From: an uncultured Oscillospiraceae bacterium | Lineage (GTDB): Bacteria > Bacillota > Clostridia > Oscillospirales > Ruminococcaceae | Assembly (NCBI GenBank): GCA_958448395.1 | Contig: CAUDDP010000047.1 | Location: 1 to 17,909, forward strand | Length of the DNA: 17,909 bases | Reading direction: 5' to 3' | Part shown: positions 6,300 to 14,935 of the stretch, one piece after another | How positions within the stretch are numbered: the first letter of the stretch is position 1 | Layout of the letters: the number at the start of each line of letters is the position of its first letter | Notes under the pieces: generated by a model | Database searches by the model: none | Seen by the model: only the letters and a program-made list of their open reading frames with translations | What the model was told of the DNA's origin: nothing | Made by a program: the position numbers and the translations under genes

Positions 6300-7247
6300 A
6301 TGGGAGTAAATGTATTTATTGATGGGCAGGCTGGAACAACTGGTCTGCGAATTTTAGACCGGTTTGCAAACCGGAAGGATATTACTTTGCTGCAAATTGA
6401 TCCGGAAAAGCGGAAGGATGCAGCAGAACGAAAACGGTTGATTAACAGCAGCGATTATACATTTTTGTGTCTGCCGGATGCAGCTGCCAGAGAAGCCGTT
6501 TCATTGGTGGAGAATCCGCATGTCCGGATGATTGATGCCTCAACGGCACATCGTACCAATCCAGACTGGGCGTACGGTTTTCCGGAACTGTCGGCGGCAC
6601 ATCGGGAGAAGATTCGCAATTCCAATCGGGTTGCTGTGCCGGGTTGTTATGCGAGTGGCTTCAATGCATTGGTATATCCGTTGGTGCAGCATGGTGTGAT
6701 TGCTGCGGATTATCCGGTGCAGTGCTTTGCCGTTTCGGGTTACAGCGGTGGTGGCAATAAAATGATTGCAGAAATCGAATCACCGGACTGTCCAGCAGAG
6801 GCGAAGAGTCCAAGATTTTATGGCCTGGCAAACAATCACAAGCACCTGCCGGAAATGCAGAAGATTTCTGGTCTGGCAAACAAGCCCATGTTTACGCCGA
6901 TTGTAGATGATTTTTTCAATGGTATGGTGGTTTGTGTGGCAGTACAGTCTGCCATTGTCGGGCATACCGTGACACCAGAAGCCGTGCACACCATGTTTGC
7001 AGAGCATTATCAGGGGCAGAATTTTGTGCAGGTGATGCCGCTGCTCTCTGCGGAAGAAATGACACCGTTCAAACTTTCGTCCAATGATTTACGGGACACC
7101 AACCTGATGCAGATTTTCGTGTTCGGCAGTGCCGATCAAGTGTTGCTTTGTGCAAGACTGGATAACCTCGGAAAGGGTGCCTCCGGTGCAGCAGTGCAGT
7201 GTTTGAATATCATGATGGGTTTGGACGAGACAACGGGCTTACTTTAA
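6300..7247 (+). CDS. argC: N-acetyl-gamma-glutamyl-phosphate reductase, short type
   Basis: 315 aa. NADPH-dependent reduction of N-acetylglutamyl phosphate to the semialdehyde (EC 1.2.1.38). The N-terminal nucleotide-binding motif reads FIDGQAGTTGLR (6-17) and the catalytic cysteine is Cys116 in VAVPGCYASG. Sequence and length match the short 'argC_other' branch rather than the roughly 345-aa form common in Bacillus. The ATG at 6300 is preceded by AAAGGA at a suitable distance; the ATG at 6291 touches that RBS, and a longer upstream extension runs through the preceding membrane-protein gene in another frame, so both were rejected. The next gene's ATG follows the stop codon with no gap. Confidence 0.93.
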   Translation: MGVNVFIDGQAGTTGLRILDRFANRKDITLLQIDPEKRKDAAERKRLINSSDYTFLCLPDAAAREAVSLVENPHVRMIDASTAHRTNPDWAYGFPELSAAHREKIRNSNRVAVPGCYASGFNALVYPLVQHGVIAADYPVQCFAVSGYSGGGNKMIAEIESPDCPAEAKSPRFYGLANNHKHLPEMQKISGLANKPMFTPIVDDFFNGMVVCVAVQSAIVGHTVTPEAVHTMFAEHYQGQNFVQVMPLLSAEEMTPFKLSSNDLRDTNLMQIFVFGSADQVLLCARLDNLGKGASGAAVQCLNIMMGLDETTGLL

Positions 7248-7946
7248 ATGGCAACATGGGTGATGCATCTGCGGATTGCAGATGCTGTTCGACAGATGCT
7301 GCCGTGGATCGGCTTACTGCCGGAATTGCCGTTTGCGGTGGGCAATCTTGCACCAGACGGTGGGATGGAGATTGCACCACATGTATACGAGCCAGATTCT
7401 GCGACGACCCACTGGACACCAACTGGTAGGAAACGGGACATTGATGCAGATGCCTTTTATCGGGCGTACTTATTGGGGAAAGATTGGACACCAGAACAAG
7501 CAGCGTTTTATCTTGGTTATTATGTCCATCTGCTGACGGATGTGCAGTGGATTCGGCAGATTTTACAACCGTTGAAACAGAAAATCGGCATTTCTCATTT
7601 TACGGGAACGCCATATGATGCGATGTTGCGGCAGAATTTAACTTATCTGGAACAAACGTATTGTAGAGAAACAAAATCGTTTTCCATATGGGAACGGATA
7701 CAGAAAACAAAGACATTCTCCAATCGGTATCTGCCCTATTACAAGGAACATGCATTGACAGAGAAGTTGGAAGAATTGCAACAGCGATACGCAAAGTTAG
7801 TAGAGAAGCCAGCAGAGTTTTTGGTGACAGCAGCAGAGCTGGACGATTTTGTAGAGCGGACGGTACTGCAAATTGCAGAGGCATTTCAGAAAAAGGATGC
7901 CATCCGATACAATCAGGAAAAGAGGAATGGAAATGAAGGCATTTGA
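7248..7946 (+). CDS. Zinc-dependent phospholipase C-like protein
   Basis: 232 aa. The opening ATWVMHLRIADAV, FAVGNLAPDGG (about 29-39), a THW (about 54-56) and YLGYYVHLLTD (about 87-97) form a histidine/aspartate pattern like that of the zinc-dependent phospholipase C/S1-P1 nuclease-like family, where such residues bind metal. No signal peptide is evident, so it probably works in the cytoplasm, and its substrate is unknown. The ATG directly abuts the argC stop, and the end overlaps the argJ start by 14 bp, so it is embedded in the arg operon and translationally linked. No step of arginine synthesis needs it. The family call rests on motif memory alone. Confidence 0.65.
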   Translation: MATWVMHLRIADAVRQMLPWIGLLPELPFAVGNLAPDGGMEIAPHVYEPDSATTHWTPTGRKRDIDADAFYRAYLLGKDWTPEQAAFYLGYYVHLLTDVQWIRQILQPLKQKIGISHFTGTPYDAMLRQNLTYLEQTYCRETKSFSIWERIQKTKTFSNRYLPYYKEHALTEKLEELQQRYAKLVEKPAEFLVTAAELDDFVERTVLQIAEAFQKKDAIRYNQEKRNGNEGI

Positions 7947-9204
7947 AGGCTATTCTTACATAGATGGCGGAATTTGTGCTGCAAAAGGATTTCAGGCAAG
8001 TGGAATGTATTGTGGCATTAAAAAGGCAATGTCGCCGGACAGCAATGGCGGCGAGATTGGCGGCGAAAAAAATGATATTGCACTGGTCGTTGCGGATACG
8101 TTGTGTAATACCGCAGCGGTTTATACGCAGAATAAAGTAAAAGGTGCACCTGTGTTGGTGATGCAGCAGCATTTGGCAGCGACAGGCGGCAAGGCAAAGG
8201 CTGTGATTGTCAACTCTAAAAATGCAAATACCTGCAATGCGGATGGTATCGAAAAGGCAGAGGCAATGTGCAAGTTGACTGCTGATGCATTGGGGGTTGC
8301 TTCGGCAGAGATCATGGTCATGTCCACCGGTGTCATCGGGCAGATTCTGCCGTTAGAGCCGATTGAAAAAGCGGTTCCAGTACTGTGCAAAACCCTGTCA
8401 CCGACCGGCAATTTGGCAGCGGCAACTGCCATTATGACCACCGATACCGTTTCAAAAGAAGTTGCTGTTTCGTTTACACTGGACGGGAAGACTTGTCACC
8501 TGGGCGGTATGGCAAAGGGCAGCGGTATGATTCATCCGAATATGGCAACAACGCTGAATTGTATTACTACAGATGCAGCTATTTCTGCAAAGATGCTGCA
8601 AACTGCGTTGTCGGATGTTGTGAAGGTCACTTATAATTGTCTGTCAGTAGATGGTGACCAGTCGACCAATGATACCTGTATGGTGATGGCATCCGGTCTG
8701 GCTGGCAATGCAGAAATCACAGAAGAAGATGCAGATTATGCAGTATTTCGGCAGGCACTGTATATTGTTATGATGAATCTGACACGGATGCTGGCAAAGG
8801 ACGGTGAGGGTGCAACAAAGCTGTTGGAATGTACGGTGTCCGGAGCAAAGGATTTGGATACCGCAATTGTGATTGCAAAGAGTGTGGTTTGCTCTCCACT
8901 GCTGAAATGTGCGATGTTTGGAGCTGATGCAAACTGGGGCAGAGTGTTGTGTGCTGTTGGCTATGCACCGGCAGAATTTGATATTCATACAGTATCTGTA
9001 ACGCTGGCATCCCGTGCTGGTTCGGTTCTGGTTTGTGAGCACGGTGCAGGTGTGGCATTTTCTGAGGAGGAAGCAAAGAAAGTGCTGTTGGAGGATGAGA
9101 TTCAGATTTTGATTTCTGTGGGAGATGGAGCAGGTACAGCGACGGCATGGGGCTGTGACTTGACCTATGATTATGTAAAAATCAACGGAGACTATCGTTC
9201 CTGA
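7933..9204 (+). CDS. argJ: Bifunctional ornithine acetyltransferase / N-acetylglutamate synthase
   Basis: 423 aa. It moves the acetyl group from N-acetylornithine to glutamate (EC 2.3.1.35) and often also makes N-acetylglutamate from acetyl-CoA (EC 2.3.1.1), so the pathway runs as an acetyl cycle. Members of this family cut themselves into two chains in front of the nucleophilic threonine: KGSGMIHPNMATT is at 195-207, with the cut expected between Ala205 and Thr206. AGAGGA lies 6 nt before the ATG at 7933; an ATG two codons earlier is possible. The start overlaps the preceding phospholipase-like gene by 14 bp. No argA and no ArgE-type deacetylase was seen, which fits the acetyl-cycle route. 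Confidence 0.96.
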   Translation: MKAFEGYSYIDGGICAAKGFQASGMYCGIKKAMSPDSNGGEIGGEKNDIALVVADTLCNTAAVYTQNKVKGAPVLVMQQHLAATGGKAKAVIVNSKNANTCNADGIEKAEAMCKLTADALGVASAEIMVMSTGVIGQILPLEPIEKAVPVLCKTLSPTGNLAAATAIMTTDTVSKEVAVSFTLDGKTCHLGGMAKGSGMIHPNMATTLNCITTDAAISAKMLQTALSDVVKVTYNCLSVDGDQSTNDTCMVMASGLAGNAEITEEDADYAVFRQALYIVMMNLTRMLAKDGEGATKLLECTVSGAKDLDTAIVIAKSVVCSPLLKCAMFGADANWGRVLCAVGYAPAEFDIHTVSVTLASRAGSVLVCEHGAGVAFSEEEAKKVLLEDEIQILISVGDGAGTATAWGCDLTYDYVKINGDYRS

Positions 9205-9353
9205 TCCGTGATGAAAAATACAAAAATGAAGTTGTGTGCCGCAAGGGGCGGTCAGGTTGTATGGAAAATTGGGGTTTGCGTGATTTGATTTAGAAGGAAT
9301 TCCTATTTGGTGGGATTTATCTCCATGAAATGCATAGAAAGGAGTATGACAGA

Positions 9354-10220
9354 ATGGAGGAAAATTATAATAAACTGCGTGCACAGGTGCTGGTGGACGC
9401 ACTGCCTTATATTCAAAAATACAATAGTAAAATTGTAGTGGTCAAATACGGTGGAAATGCCATGACGAACGACACCCTGAAACAGGCAGTTATGAGTGAT
9501 ATTGTTTTGTTGTCACTGGTGGGGGTAAAGGTTGTATTGGTACACGGCGGCGGCCCGGAAATTACCGATATGCTGAATCGACTGCATATTGAAAATAAGT
9601 TTATCGGTGGTCTGCGTTATACTGACAAGGAAACCGTGGACGTGGTAAAAATGGTGTTGGCTGGAAAGGTCAATAAGGAACTGGTTACCCTTTTGAGCCG
9701 TAATCGTGGCAAGGCACTGGGACTCTGTGGCATTGACGGCGATATGCTGCGGGCAGAGCGGAAGTTCGGTGCAAATGGGGAAGATCTGGGCTATGTCGGC
9801 GATATTGTCAGCGTCAATGAACAGCCGATCTTGGACGCCCTTTCCAATGGCTATATTCCGGTCATTGCAACGGTTGCCTCCGATGAACTGGGACAGACCT
9901 ATAATGTCAATGCGGATACAGCTGCTGCTCGAATTGCGGCACAGCTGGGGGCAGAAAATCTGATTCTGATGACAGATATTGCCGGGTTGCTGCGGAATAA
10001 AGAAGACCCATCTACTTTGATTCCGTATGTCAATGTCAGTGAAGTACCGTTCCTGAAGCGGAAGGGCATTATCTCTGGTGGTATGATTCCAAAGATTGAC
10101 TGCTGTGTCGAGGCAGTTCGACGTGGTGTCAAGAAGACTGCTATTATTGATGGCAGAGTGCCACATTCCATTTTGATTGAAACGCTTTCTAGTGAGGGCA
10201 TTGGGACGCAGTTTCGGTAA
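9354..10220 (+). CDS. argB: Acetylglutamate kinase
   Basis: 288 aa. It phosphorylates N-acetylglutamate with ATP (EC 2.7.2.8). The amino-acid-kinase fold is shown by KYGGNAM (31-37), HGGGPEI (64-70) and the late MTDIAGLLRNKEDP segment. An extra N-terminal helix (about 4-22) before the first strand is the feature found in arginine-inhibited, hexameric kinases, which usually go with ArgJ, so feedback inhibition by arginine is likely. The ATG at 9354 follows AAAGGAG by 9 nt; an in-frame ATG at 9330 lies before that RBS. The 149-bp gap after argJ has no clear promoter or terminator. Confidence 0.96.
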   Translation: MEENYNKLRAQVLVDALPYIQKYNSKIVVVKYGGNAMTNDTLKQAVMSDIVLLSLVGVKVVLVHGGGPEITDMLNRLHIENKFIGGLRYTDKETVDVVKMVLAGKVNKELVTLLSRNRGKALGLCGIDGDMLRAERKFGANGEDLGYVGDIVSVNEQPILDALSNGYIPVIATVASDELGQTYNVNADTAAARIAAQLGAENLILMTDIAGLLRNKEDPSTLIPYVNVSEVPFLKRKGIISGGMIPKIDCCVEAVRRGVKKTAIIDGRVPHSILIETLSSEGIGTQFR

Positions 10221-10243
10221 ACAGCGACGGAAATGAGGAAATC

Positions 10244-11068
10244 ATGAAACATGCTTGTACCCAGTGTGGGAAAAAATTTGACTATGAAAAAGAGGGCTGG
10301 ATTTGTCCGTTCTGTGGTGCTGTTGTGCTTGCCAGTACGGAACAAGAGGTGTATCAGTCGGAGCAGCAGAAAAAGGAACCGTCACCATTGAAGCACCGTA
10401 TGCCGCAGAGAACTGCTGTGCAGAAAAATGGTAGGAAAAAGCTCGTCGGCATCTTGTTTTCTTTTTTGCTGATACCAGTGATTTTATTGGGTGTCGTAAT
10501 TGGGACAACGTTTCCGGAATTGCATCGGCGGATGCAGGAACAGAAGCAGCAGATAGAAATCGGTGTTTCCTATGTAACAGAACAGGCGGAAATGAAAAAG
10601 ACCATTTCTGTGGCACCGTATACCCTCTGTATTCAGCAGGCATATTTATATCCGACCACTTTGGTAACACCGCCGAAGAACGGACAGTATCTTGCTGTTT
10701 CCTACAGCAGTGCCGGAAAAAATTCCAAGAGCAGTATTCAACGGATAAAGGATGTGGCATGGGCAGCTCTGCGGGATGATACTACAAATTGTTACTTGCT
10801 TCCATTGTATAACAGTGATATTAGTGGCAGCGAAACCGTACAACGGGCATTGTGGGAACAGGGAATCGATCAGGAGCTTCAGGCAGAAAGCGGCATTCTA
10901 TTGTTTTTGCTGCCAGATACGGCGGATTTAGAAACGCTGACACTTTGTGTGTTTGCTGGAACAGAGAGCGAAAATAATCATACCTATGGTCGGGATGCGG
11001 TCAATATTGAACAGATGTATGAAATTCCGCTGACGGTAACAGAGGCACCGGAGGGAACAGCAACATGA
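10244..11068 (+). CDS. Zinc-ribbon single-pass membrane protein
   Basis: 274 aa, specific family not recognised. The N-terminus is a zinc ribbon with Cys5/Cys8 and Cys21/Cys24 (CTQC...CPFC). A charged linker leads to one membrane helix at about 67-88, and the remaining 185 residues are predicted to lie outside the cell. That part has alternating beta-like stretches (GQYLAVSYS, ILLFLLP, LTLCVFAG), loosely like DUF4352-type immunoglobulin-like domains. AGGA precedes the ATG, which lies 23 bp after argB. The last codons overlap the next gene by ATGA, so the two are translationally coupled. The pair sits between argB and argD with no known arginine role. A sensor or envelope function is possible but unproven. 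Confidence 0.75.
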   Translation: MKHACTQCGKKFDYEKEGWICPFCGAVVLASTEQEVYQSEQQKKEPSPLKHRMPQRTAVQKNGRKKLVGILFSFLLIPVILLGVVIGTTFPELHRRMQEQKQQIEIGVSYVTEQAEMKKTISVAPYTLCIQQAYLYPTTLVTPPKNGQYLAVSYSSAGKNSKSSIQRIKDVAWAALRDDTTNCYLLPLYNSDISGSETVQRALWEQGIDQELQAESGILLFLLPDTADLETLTLCVFAGTESENNHTYGRDAVNIEQMYEIPLTVTEAPEGTAT

Positions 11069-11598
11069 GAAAAAACAGATCAGGAAAGAAATTCGGAATT
11101 ATAATGTTGTTACTGGTAGCAGAGATCGTGGTTTGGAACTGGATGTCGGAGCAGTATCGTCAAGCCAGCAGTACAATAGATGCAGATCTGCGAATTGAAA
11201 AAGCGATTCTATATACAGGTGTGTCAAACGAAGAAAATGCGCAGCAGGAAAAGAGCTATTTAATTGCTTCTCTGCATAACAACGGCATCCAGACAGAACG
11301 GTATCTGCCGAATCTCTATGTCACGAATGAAACAGAGCCGTATATTAGTGGAGAATCCTTAGTGCCAATGTCCTATTATGAAGAAATCAATGCCGGAGGG
11401 GCAAGTAATTTTGATTATTATCTCTGTATTCCGCCGGGACAGACGGTGGAAGTGTTTTATACTTTGACGGGACAGGACTGCATGGAACTGGAAGCGATGC
11501 AACAGGATGGCGGACAGTTGTATGTCTATCTGCCGGAACGAGAGACGATGCAGCCGGTTTGTGTACCGCTGCAATCAATAGAAATTGCAGCAAGCTGA
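11065..11598 (+). CDS. Single-pass membrane protein with extracytoplasmic domain
   Basis: 177 aa, family not recognised. A basic N-terminus (RKNRSGKK) and one hydrophobic helix at about 10-26 act as a signal anchor with no lipobox or obvious cleavage site. The outer part (about 35-177) has beta-type patterns, including SYLIASLHNNG, PPGQTVEVFYTL and GQLYVYLPE, resembling the outer domain of the gene before it; the two may be distant relatives. The ATG overlaps the previous stop as ATGA, a strong sign that the two products are made together and possibly interact. A long hairpin follows 7 nt after the stop codon. Confidence 0.7.
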   Translation: MRKNRSGKKFGIIMLLLVAEIVVWNWMSEQYRQASSTIDADLRIEKAILYTGVSNEENAQQEKSYLIASLHNNGIQTERYLPNLYVTNETEPYISGESLVPMSYYEEINAGGASNFDYYLCIPPGQTVEVFYTLTGQDCMELEAMQQDGGQLYVYLPERETMQPVCVPLQSIEIAAS

Positions 11599-11605
11599 TG
11601 CGATT

Positions 11606-11641
11606 CCGCTGCCTTGTCTGTATCCCCTGACAGGGCGGCGG
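11606..11641 (+). terminator. Long GC-rich hairpin before argD
   Basis: CCGCTGCCTTGTC (11606-11618) pairs with GACAGGGCGGCGG (11629-11641) over a 10-nt loop: 13 continuous pairs including two G-U. There is no immediate T-run; the first T5 comes 10 nt later after CAAAATAAA. It may be a weak terminator, an mRNA stabiliser or a processing site separating argD from the membrane-protein pair. Confidence 0.6.
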
Positions 11642-11693
11642 CAAAATAAATTTTTAAAGTGCATGATATGGAAAGAAAAGGGAGGTATTTCAC

Positions 11694-12860
11694 GTGACAA
11701 CACAGGAAAAACTGAATCAGTCCGTTATGGGAACTTACGGACGGTTTCCAGTGGTATTGGAACAGGGAAAAAATGAGGATTGTCGGGATGAAACTGGAAA
11801 GCGGTACATTGATTTTGGCAGCGGCATTGGGACGACATCCCTTGGTTATTGTAACGAAAAATGGGTGAATGCAGTTTGTCATCAGGCACAGACGTTGCAG
11901 CACACTTCTAACTTATATTATACCAAAGTGCAGGCAGACTTTGCAGAGGCACTTTGCAAGGCAACAGGGTATCAGAATTTGTTTTTCTGCAACAGCGGTG
12001 CAGAAGCCAATGAGTGTGCAATTAAGCTGGCGAGAAAATATAGCTTTGACAAATACGGCAAGGGACGGCATAAAATTCTAACGTTGGTCAACTCTTTCCA
12101 CGGCAGAACCATGGCAACCCTTTCTGCAACGGGACAGGATGTATTCCACAACTATTTCTTCCCGTTTTTAGAGGGCTTTGACTATGTAAAGGCAAATGAC
12201 ATTGCCGATTTGGATGCAAAGCTGGATGATACAGTTTGTGCAATTCTGCTGGAATATGTACAGGGTGAAGGCGGTGTAATGGCACTGGAGCAGGCATTTG
12301 TCGATGCCATCTATGAACGCTGTGCAGAGCGGGATATTCTGGTCATGACGGATGAGGTGCAGACAGGTATGGGCAGAACCGGCACCCTGCTGGCAGGGGA
12401 ACAATTCGGACATCATGCGGACGTTGTCACACTGGCAAAGGGCATTGCAGGTGGTTTGCCGATGGGTGCTTGTCTGGCAAATGAAAAATGTGCCGGCGTA
12501 TTGAATAAATCGGCACATGGTTCGACGTTCGGCGGCAATCCGGTTTGCTGTGCGGGTGGACTTGCTGTATTGGAGACACTGACAGCAGATGGTTTCCTAC
12601 AGGAAGTGCAGAAGAAAGCGGCGTATCTTCGGGAGAAGTTGGAAAAGCTGCCGCATGTACAGGCAGTGACCGGACTGGGTTTGATGATTGGGATCCAGTT
12701 AGCAGATAAGAAAGCAATTGATGTGGTCAATGCCGCACTGGAACAGGGGCTGCTGCTGTTGACGGCAAAGGATCGGGTACGGTTGTTGCCGCCGCTGACA
12801 ATTACTTATGAGGAAATGGATCAGGGCATTTCCATTTTGGAACAAGTTTTGCATGCATGA
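11694..12860 (+). CDS. argD: Acetylornithine aminotransferase
   Basis: 388 aa. PLP-dependent, class III aminotransferase; it makes N-acetylornithine from the semialdehyde and glutamate (EC 2.6.1.11). Visible motifs are the phosphate-binding NSGAEANE (100-107), NSFHGRTM (133-140), GEGG (191-194), DEVQTGMGRTG (220-230) with the aspartate that contacts the PLP ring, and the Schiff-base Lys249 in TLAKGIAGG. The start is GTG at 11694, 8 nt after GGGAGG; no in-frame ATG fits better. A 95-bp gap with a strong hairpin precedes it, and argF follows after 28 bp. Confidence 0.96.
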   Translation: MTTQEKLNQSVMGTYGRFPVVLEQGKNEDCRDETGKRYIDFGSGIGTTSLGYCNEKWVNAVCHQAQTLQHTSNLYYTKVQADFAEALCKATGYQNLFFCNSGAEANECAIKLARKYSFDKYGKGRHKILTLVNSFHGRTMATLSATGQDVFHNYFFPFLEGFDYVKANDIADLDAKLDDTVCAILLEYVQGEGGVMALEQAFVDAIYERCAERDILVMTDEVQTGMGRTGTLLAGEQFGHHADVVTLAKGIAGGLPMGACLANEKCAGVLNKSAHGSTFGGNPVCCAGGLAVLETLTADGFLQEVQKKAAYLREKLEKLPHVQAVTGLGLMIGIQLADKKAIDVVNAALEQGLLLLTAKDRVRLLPPLTITYEEMDQGISILEQVLHA

Positions 12861-12888
12861 GAAAATAATAGGATAAAGGAGAAATGAT

Positions 12889-13794
12889 ATGAAACATTTA
12901 TTAAAAATGCTTGATCTGAGCGGCGAAGAGATTCTGGATATTTTGGATCTGGCAGATCAGCTGAAGTATGAATTGAAGCACAGCATTCCGCATCCGTATC
13001 TGAAGGGCAAGTCGATTGGCCTGATTTTCCAGAAGGCATCGACACGAACCCGTGTTTCTTTTGAAACAGGGATGTATCAGTTGGGCGGACATGCACTGTT
13101 TTTGTCCTCTAATGATTTACAGATTGGGCGGGGCGAACCGGTACAGGATACAGCAAGAGTGCTGTCCCGCTATGTCAACGGGATTATGATTCGGACGTTT
13201 GAACAGAAAGAAGTCGAGGATCTGGCGAAGTACGGCAGCATTCCGGTGATCAATGGATTGACGGACTTCAGCCATCCGTGTCAGGTTTTAGCAGACTTGA
13301 TGACCATTCGGGAACGGAAGAGCACATTTGATGGTTTGAAGATGTGCTTTATTGGCGATGGGAACAACATGGCAAATTCGCTGATTGTCGGCGGCTTGAA
13401 GGTTGGCATGGAAGTGGCAGTGGCTTGTCCGGAGGGGTATCATCCGGCACCAGAAGTAATGGAATTTGCAAAGAGCTATGGGGACAAGTTTAGCCTAACC
13501 AGTCAGCCGCTGGAGGCTGCGAAGGATGCCGATGTATTGATTACAGACGTATGGGCATCTATGGGACAGGAAGGCGAAGCAGAGAAACGGCGTGTGGCAT
13601 TCAAGGGCTATCAGATTAACGATGATGTGATGGCACAGGCACATGCAGATGCAATGGTACTGCACTGTCTGCCGGCACACCGGGAAGAAGAGATTACTAC
13701 AAAGGTATTCGAGGCACATGCGGATGAAATCTTTGAAGAAGCAGAAAACCGCCTGCACGCACAGAAGGCAGTCATGGTTAAGCTAATGAAGTAA
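12889..13794 (+). CDS. argF: Ornithine carbamoyltransferase, anabolic
   Basis: 301 aa. It makes citrulline from ornithine and carbamoyl phosphate (EC 2.1.3.3). The carbamoyl-phosphate loop STRTR is at 51-55, HPCQ at 129-132, and the ornithine-binding HCLPAHR lies near the C-terminus. AAAGGAG precedes the ATG. It is the last arg gene of the cluster and is closed by a clear terminator. No arcA or arcC is near, and the biosynthetic context argues for argF rather than a catabolic arcB. Confidence 0.96.
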   Translation: MKHLLKMLDLSGEEILDILDLADQLKYELKHSIPHPYLKGKSIGLIFQKASTRTRVSFETGMYQLGGHALFLSSNDLQIGRGEPVQDTARVLSRYVNGIMIRTFEQKEVEDLAKYGSIPVINGLTDFSHPCQVLADLMTIRERKSTFDGLKMCFIGDGNNMANSLIVGGLKVGMEVAVACPEGYHPAPEVMEFAKSYGDKFSLTSQPLEAAKDADVLITDVWASMGQEGEAEKRRVAFKGYQINDDVMAQAHADAMVLHCLPAHREEEITTKVFEAHADEIFEEAENRLHAQKAVMVKLMK

Positions 13795-13819
13795 TTGTGG
13801 AAAATGGAAAAGATTGTGG

Positions 13820-13856
13820 AAACCGCTCTGGCATGGAAGTGTTGGAGCGGTTTTTT
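13820..13856 (+). terminator. Terminator of the arginine cluster
   Basis: AAACCGCTC (13820-13828) pairs with GAGCGGTTT (13845-13853), and the T-run continues to 13856. The arms CCGCTC/GAGCGG recur in the terminator at 17573-17606. Confidence 0.9.
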
Positions 13857-13986
13857 GGCGAAAATGGAACAAAATTTCATGTTTGTTCACGACATAGAAA
13901 CCACTTTTTATGCAATATGGATTATAATTGGAAATGTAGTAAAAAAGATGAAATTCAGATATATGGAGTTTTGGGAGAAAATGAAA

Positions 13987-14742
13987 ATGGAAAAAAAGGT
14001 AAGTTTACTATTGGCACTTATGATGGTTGCCACAGTTGGACTGACGGGCTGCAAAGAGGAAGGTAGGGAAGACAATGCTGTAGAAACAGTAGTTACCAGT
14101 GAGAGCAGACTTGTTTCAGAGGATGGATGGGGAAACATCACATCTGGCATGCATATAGATTCCGGAAACTTTACAAAGCTGACGTGTGGTATGCCAGTGT
14201 TGAAAATGGTGAGACTTGGTTATCTATCCAAAAACTATGCGGACTTTTCAGGCAATACAGAGGCAGAAACAATGGATTTGTGTCTGCATTTCTATGAAGA
14301 CGGTGTAACATCATTTGATTATAGTGGAGAAATGGAGCAAATAGACATTGACCCTTATGATAAAAAGCCATATGATGCTTATGCACAACTTTTGGTCAAT
14401 GGGGATACTGGTGAACTATATGCGGCAAAATATATGATTGGGATTGCAGATGAAGCGGCTGGTGCTGCACTGGCAGATTCTCTTTTTGAAAAGTATGACA
14501 ATGGAAGCGGCGAAAAGAAAACGGAACATGGGTATCTGATTCGGGATGTAGAAGCATTTAATGGAAATGTTTCGATTTTCTGTGGAAAGAGCGATGATGG
14601 GGCAAAGTCTGCATTTATTTTCCGTATTTATAATGAGCAATATAATAACGCACCGGATTTTTTTGAAAAGGGAGAGCATATGACGGCAGAAACGCAGACC
14701 AGTCCTACAGAAACAAGTGAGGCTTCAAATGGCGAAATGTAA
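13987..14742 (+). CDS. Lipoprotein of unknown function
   Basis: 251 aa. A short lipoprotein signal peptide ends in the lipobox LTGC, with the lipidated cysteine at 22, so it is probably anchored on the outer face of the membrane. The mature part is acidic with no motif I recognise, and ends in a low-complexity Thr/Ser/Glu tail (about 233-251). The signal peptide matches that of the next lipoprotein at 17 of 22 positions, but the mature domains look unrelated. I chose the ATG at 13987 since GGGAG lies 9 nt upstream; the ATG at 13981 is too close to it, and a longer in-frame extension back to 13795 runs through the argF terminator. A TATAAT at 13923-13928 may be its -10, with no clear -35. Confidence 0.8.
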   Translation: MEKKVSLLLALMMVATVGLTGCKEEGREDNAVETVVTSESRLVSEDGWGNITSGMHIDSGNFTKLTCGMPVLKMVRLGYLSKNYADFSGNTEAETMDLCLHFYEDGVTSFDYSGEMEQIDIDPYDKKPYDAYAQLLVNGDTGELYAAKYMIGIADEAAGAALADSLFEKYDNGSGEKKTEHGYLIRDVEAFNGNVSIFCGKSDDGAKSAFIFRIYNEQYNNAPDFFEKGEHMTAETQTSPTETSEASNGEM

Positions 14743-14935
14743 TCCTATTCTGTAGAAAATTTTGTGCTGAAAAAGGGTAGGAAAAAGAAAAACGGAAAGA
14801 ATTATAGTAAGCGACAAAAGCAATTAGACTTTGATATACTTGACGCAAAGGGGATTCTACGTACGTTTTTTTATTCAAAGTACAGAAGTTAATGCTGCTT
14901 ATTATAAATATATGATATTTTAGGAGGAAATGAAA

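Noticed and set aside
9205..9353. Promoter or terminator between argJ and argB
   Set aside because: A short GCCGC/GCGGT pairing and the palindrome AGGAATTCCT exist, but there is no T-run and no -35/-10 pair.
8644..9402. Minus-strand open frame opposite argJ and the argJ-argB gap
   Set aside because: Shadow of the argJ coding strand; Cys/His-rich random composition, no family features.
14743..14935. Promoter before the 139-aa lipoprotein
   Set aside because: TTGATA and TTGACG occur near 14831-14845, but neither has a -10 at 16-18 bp.
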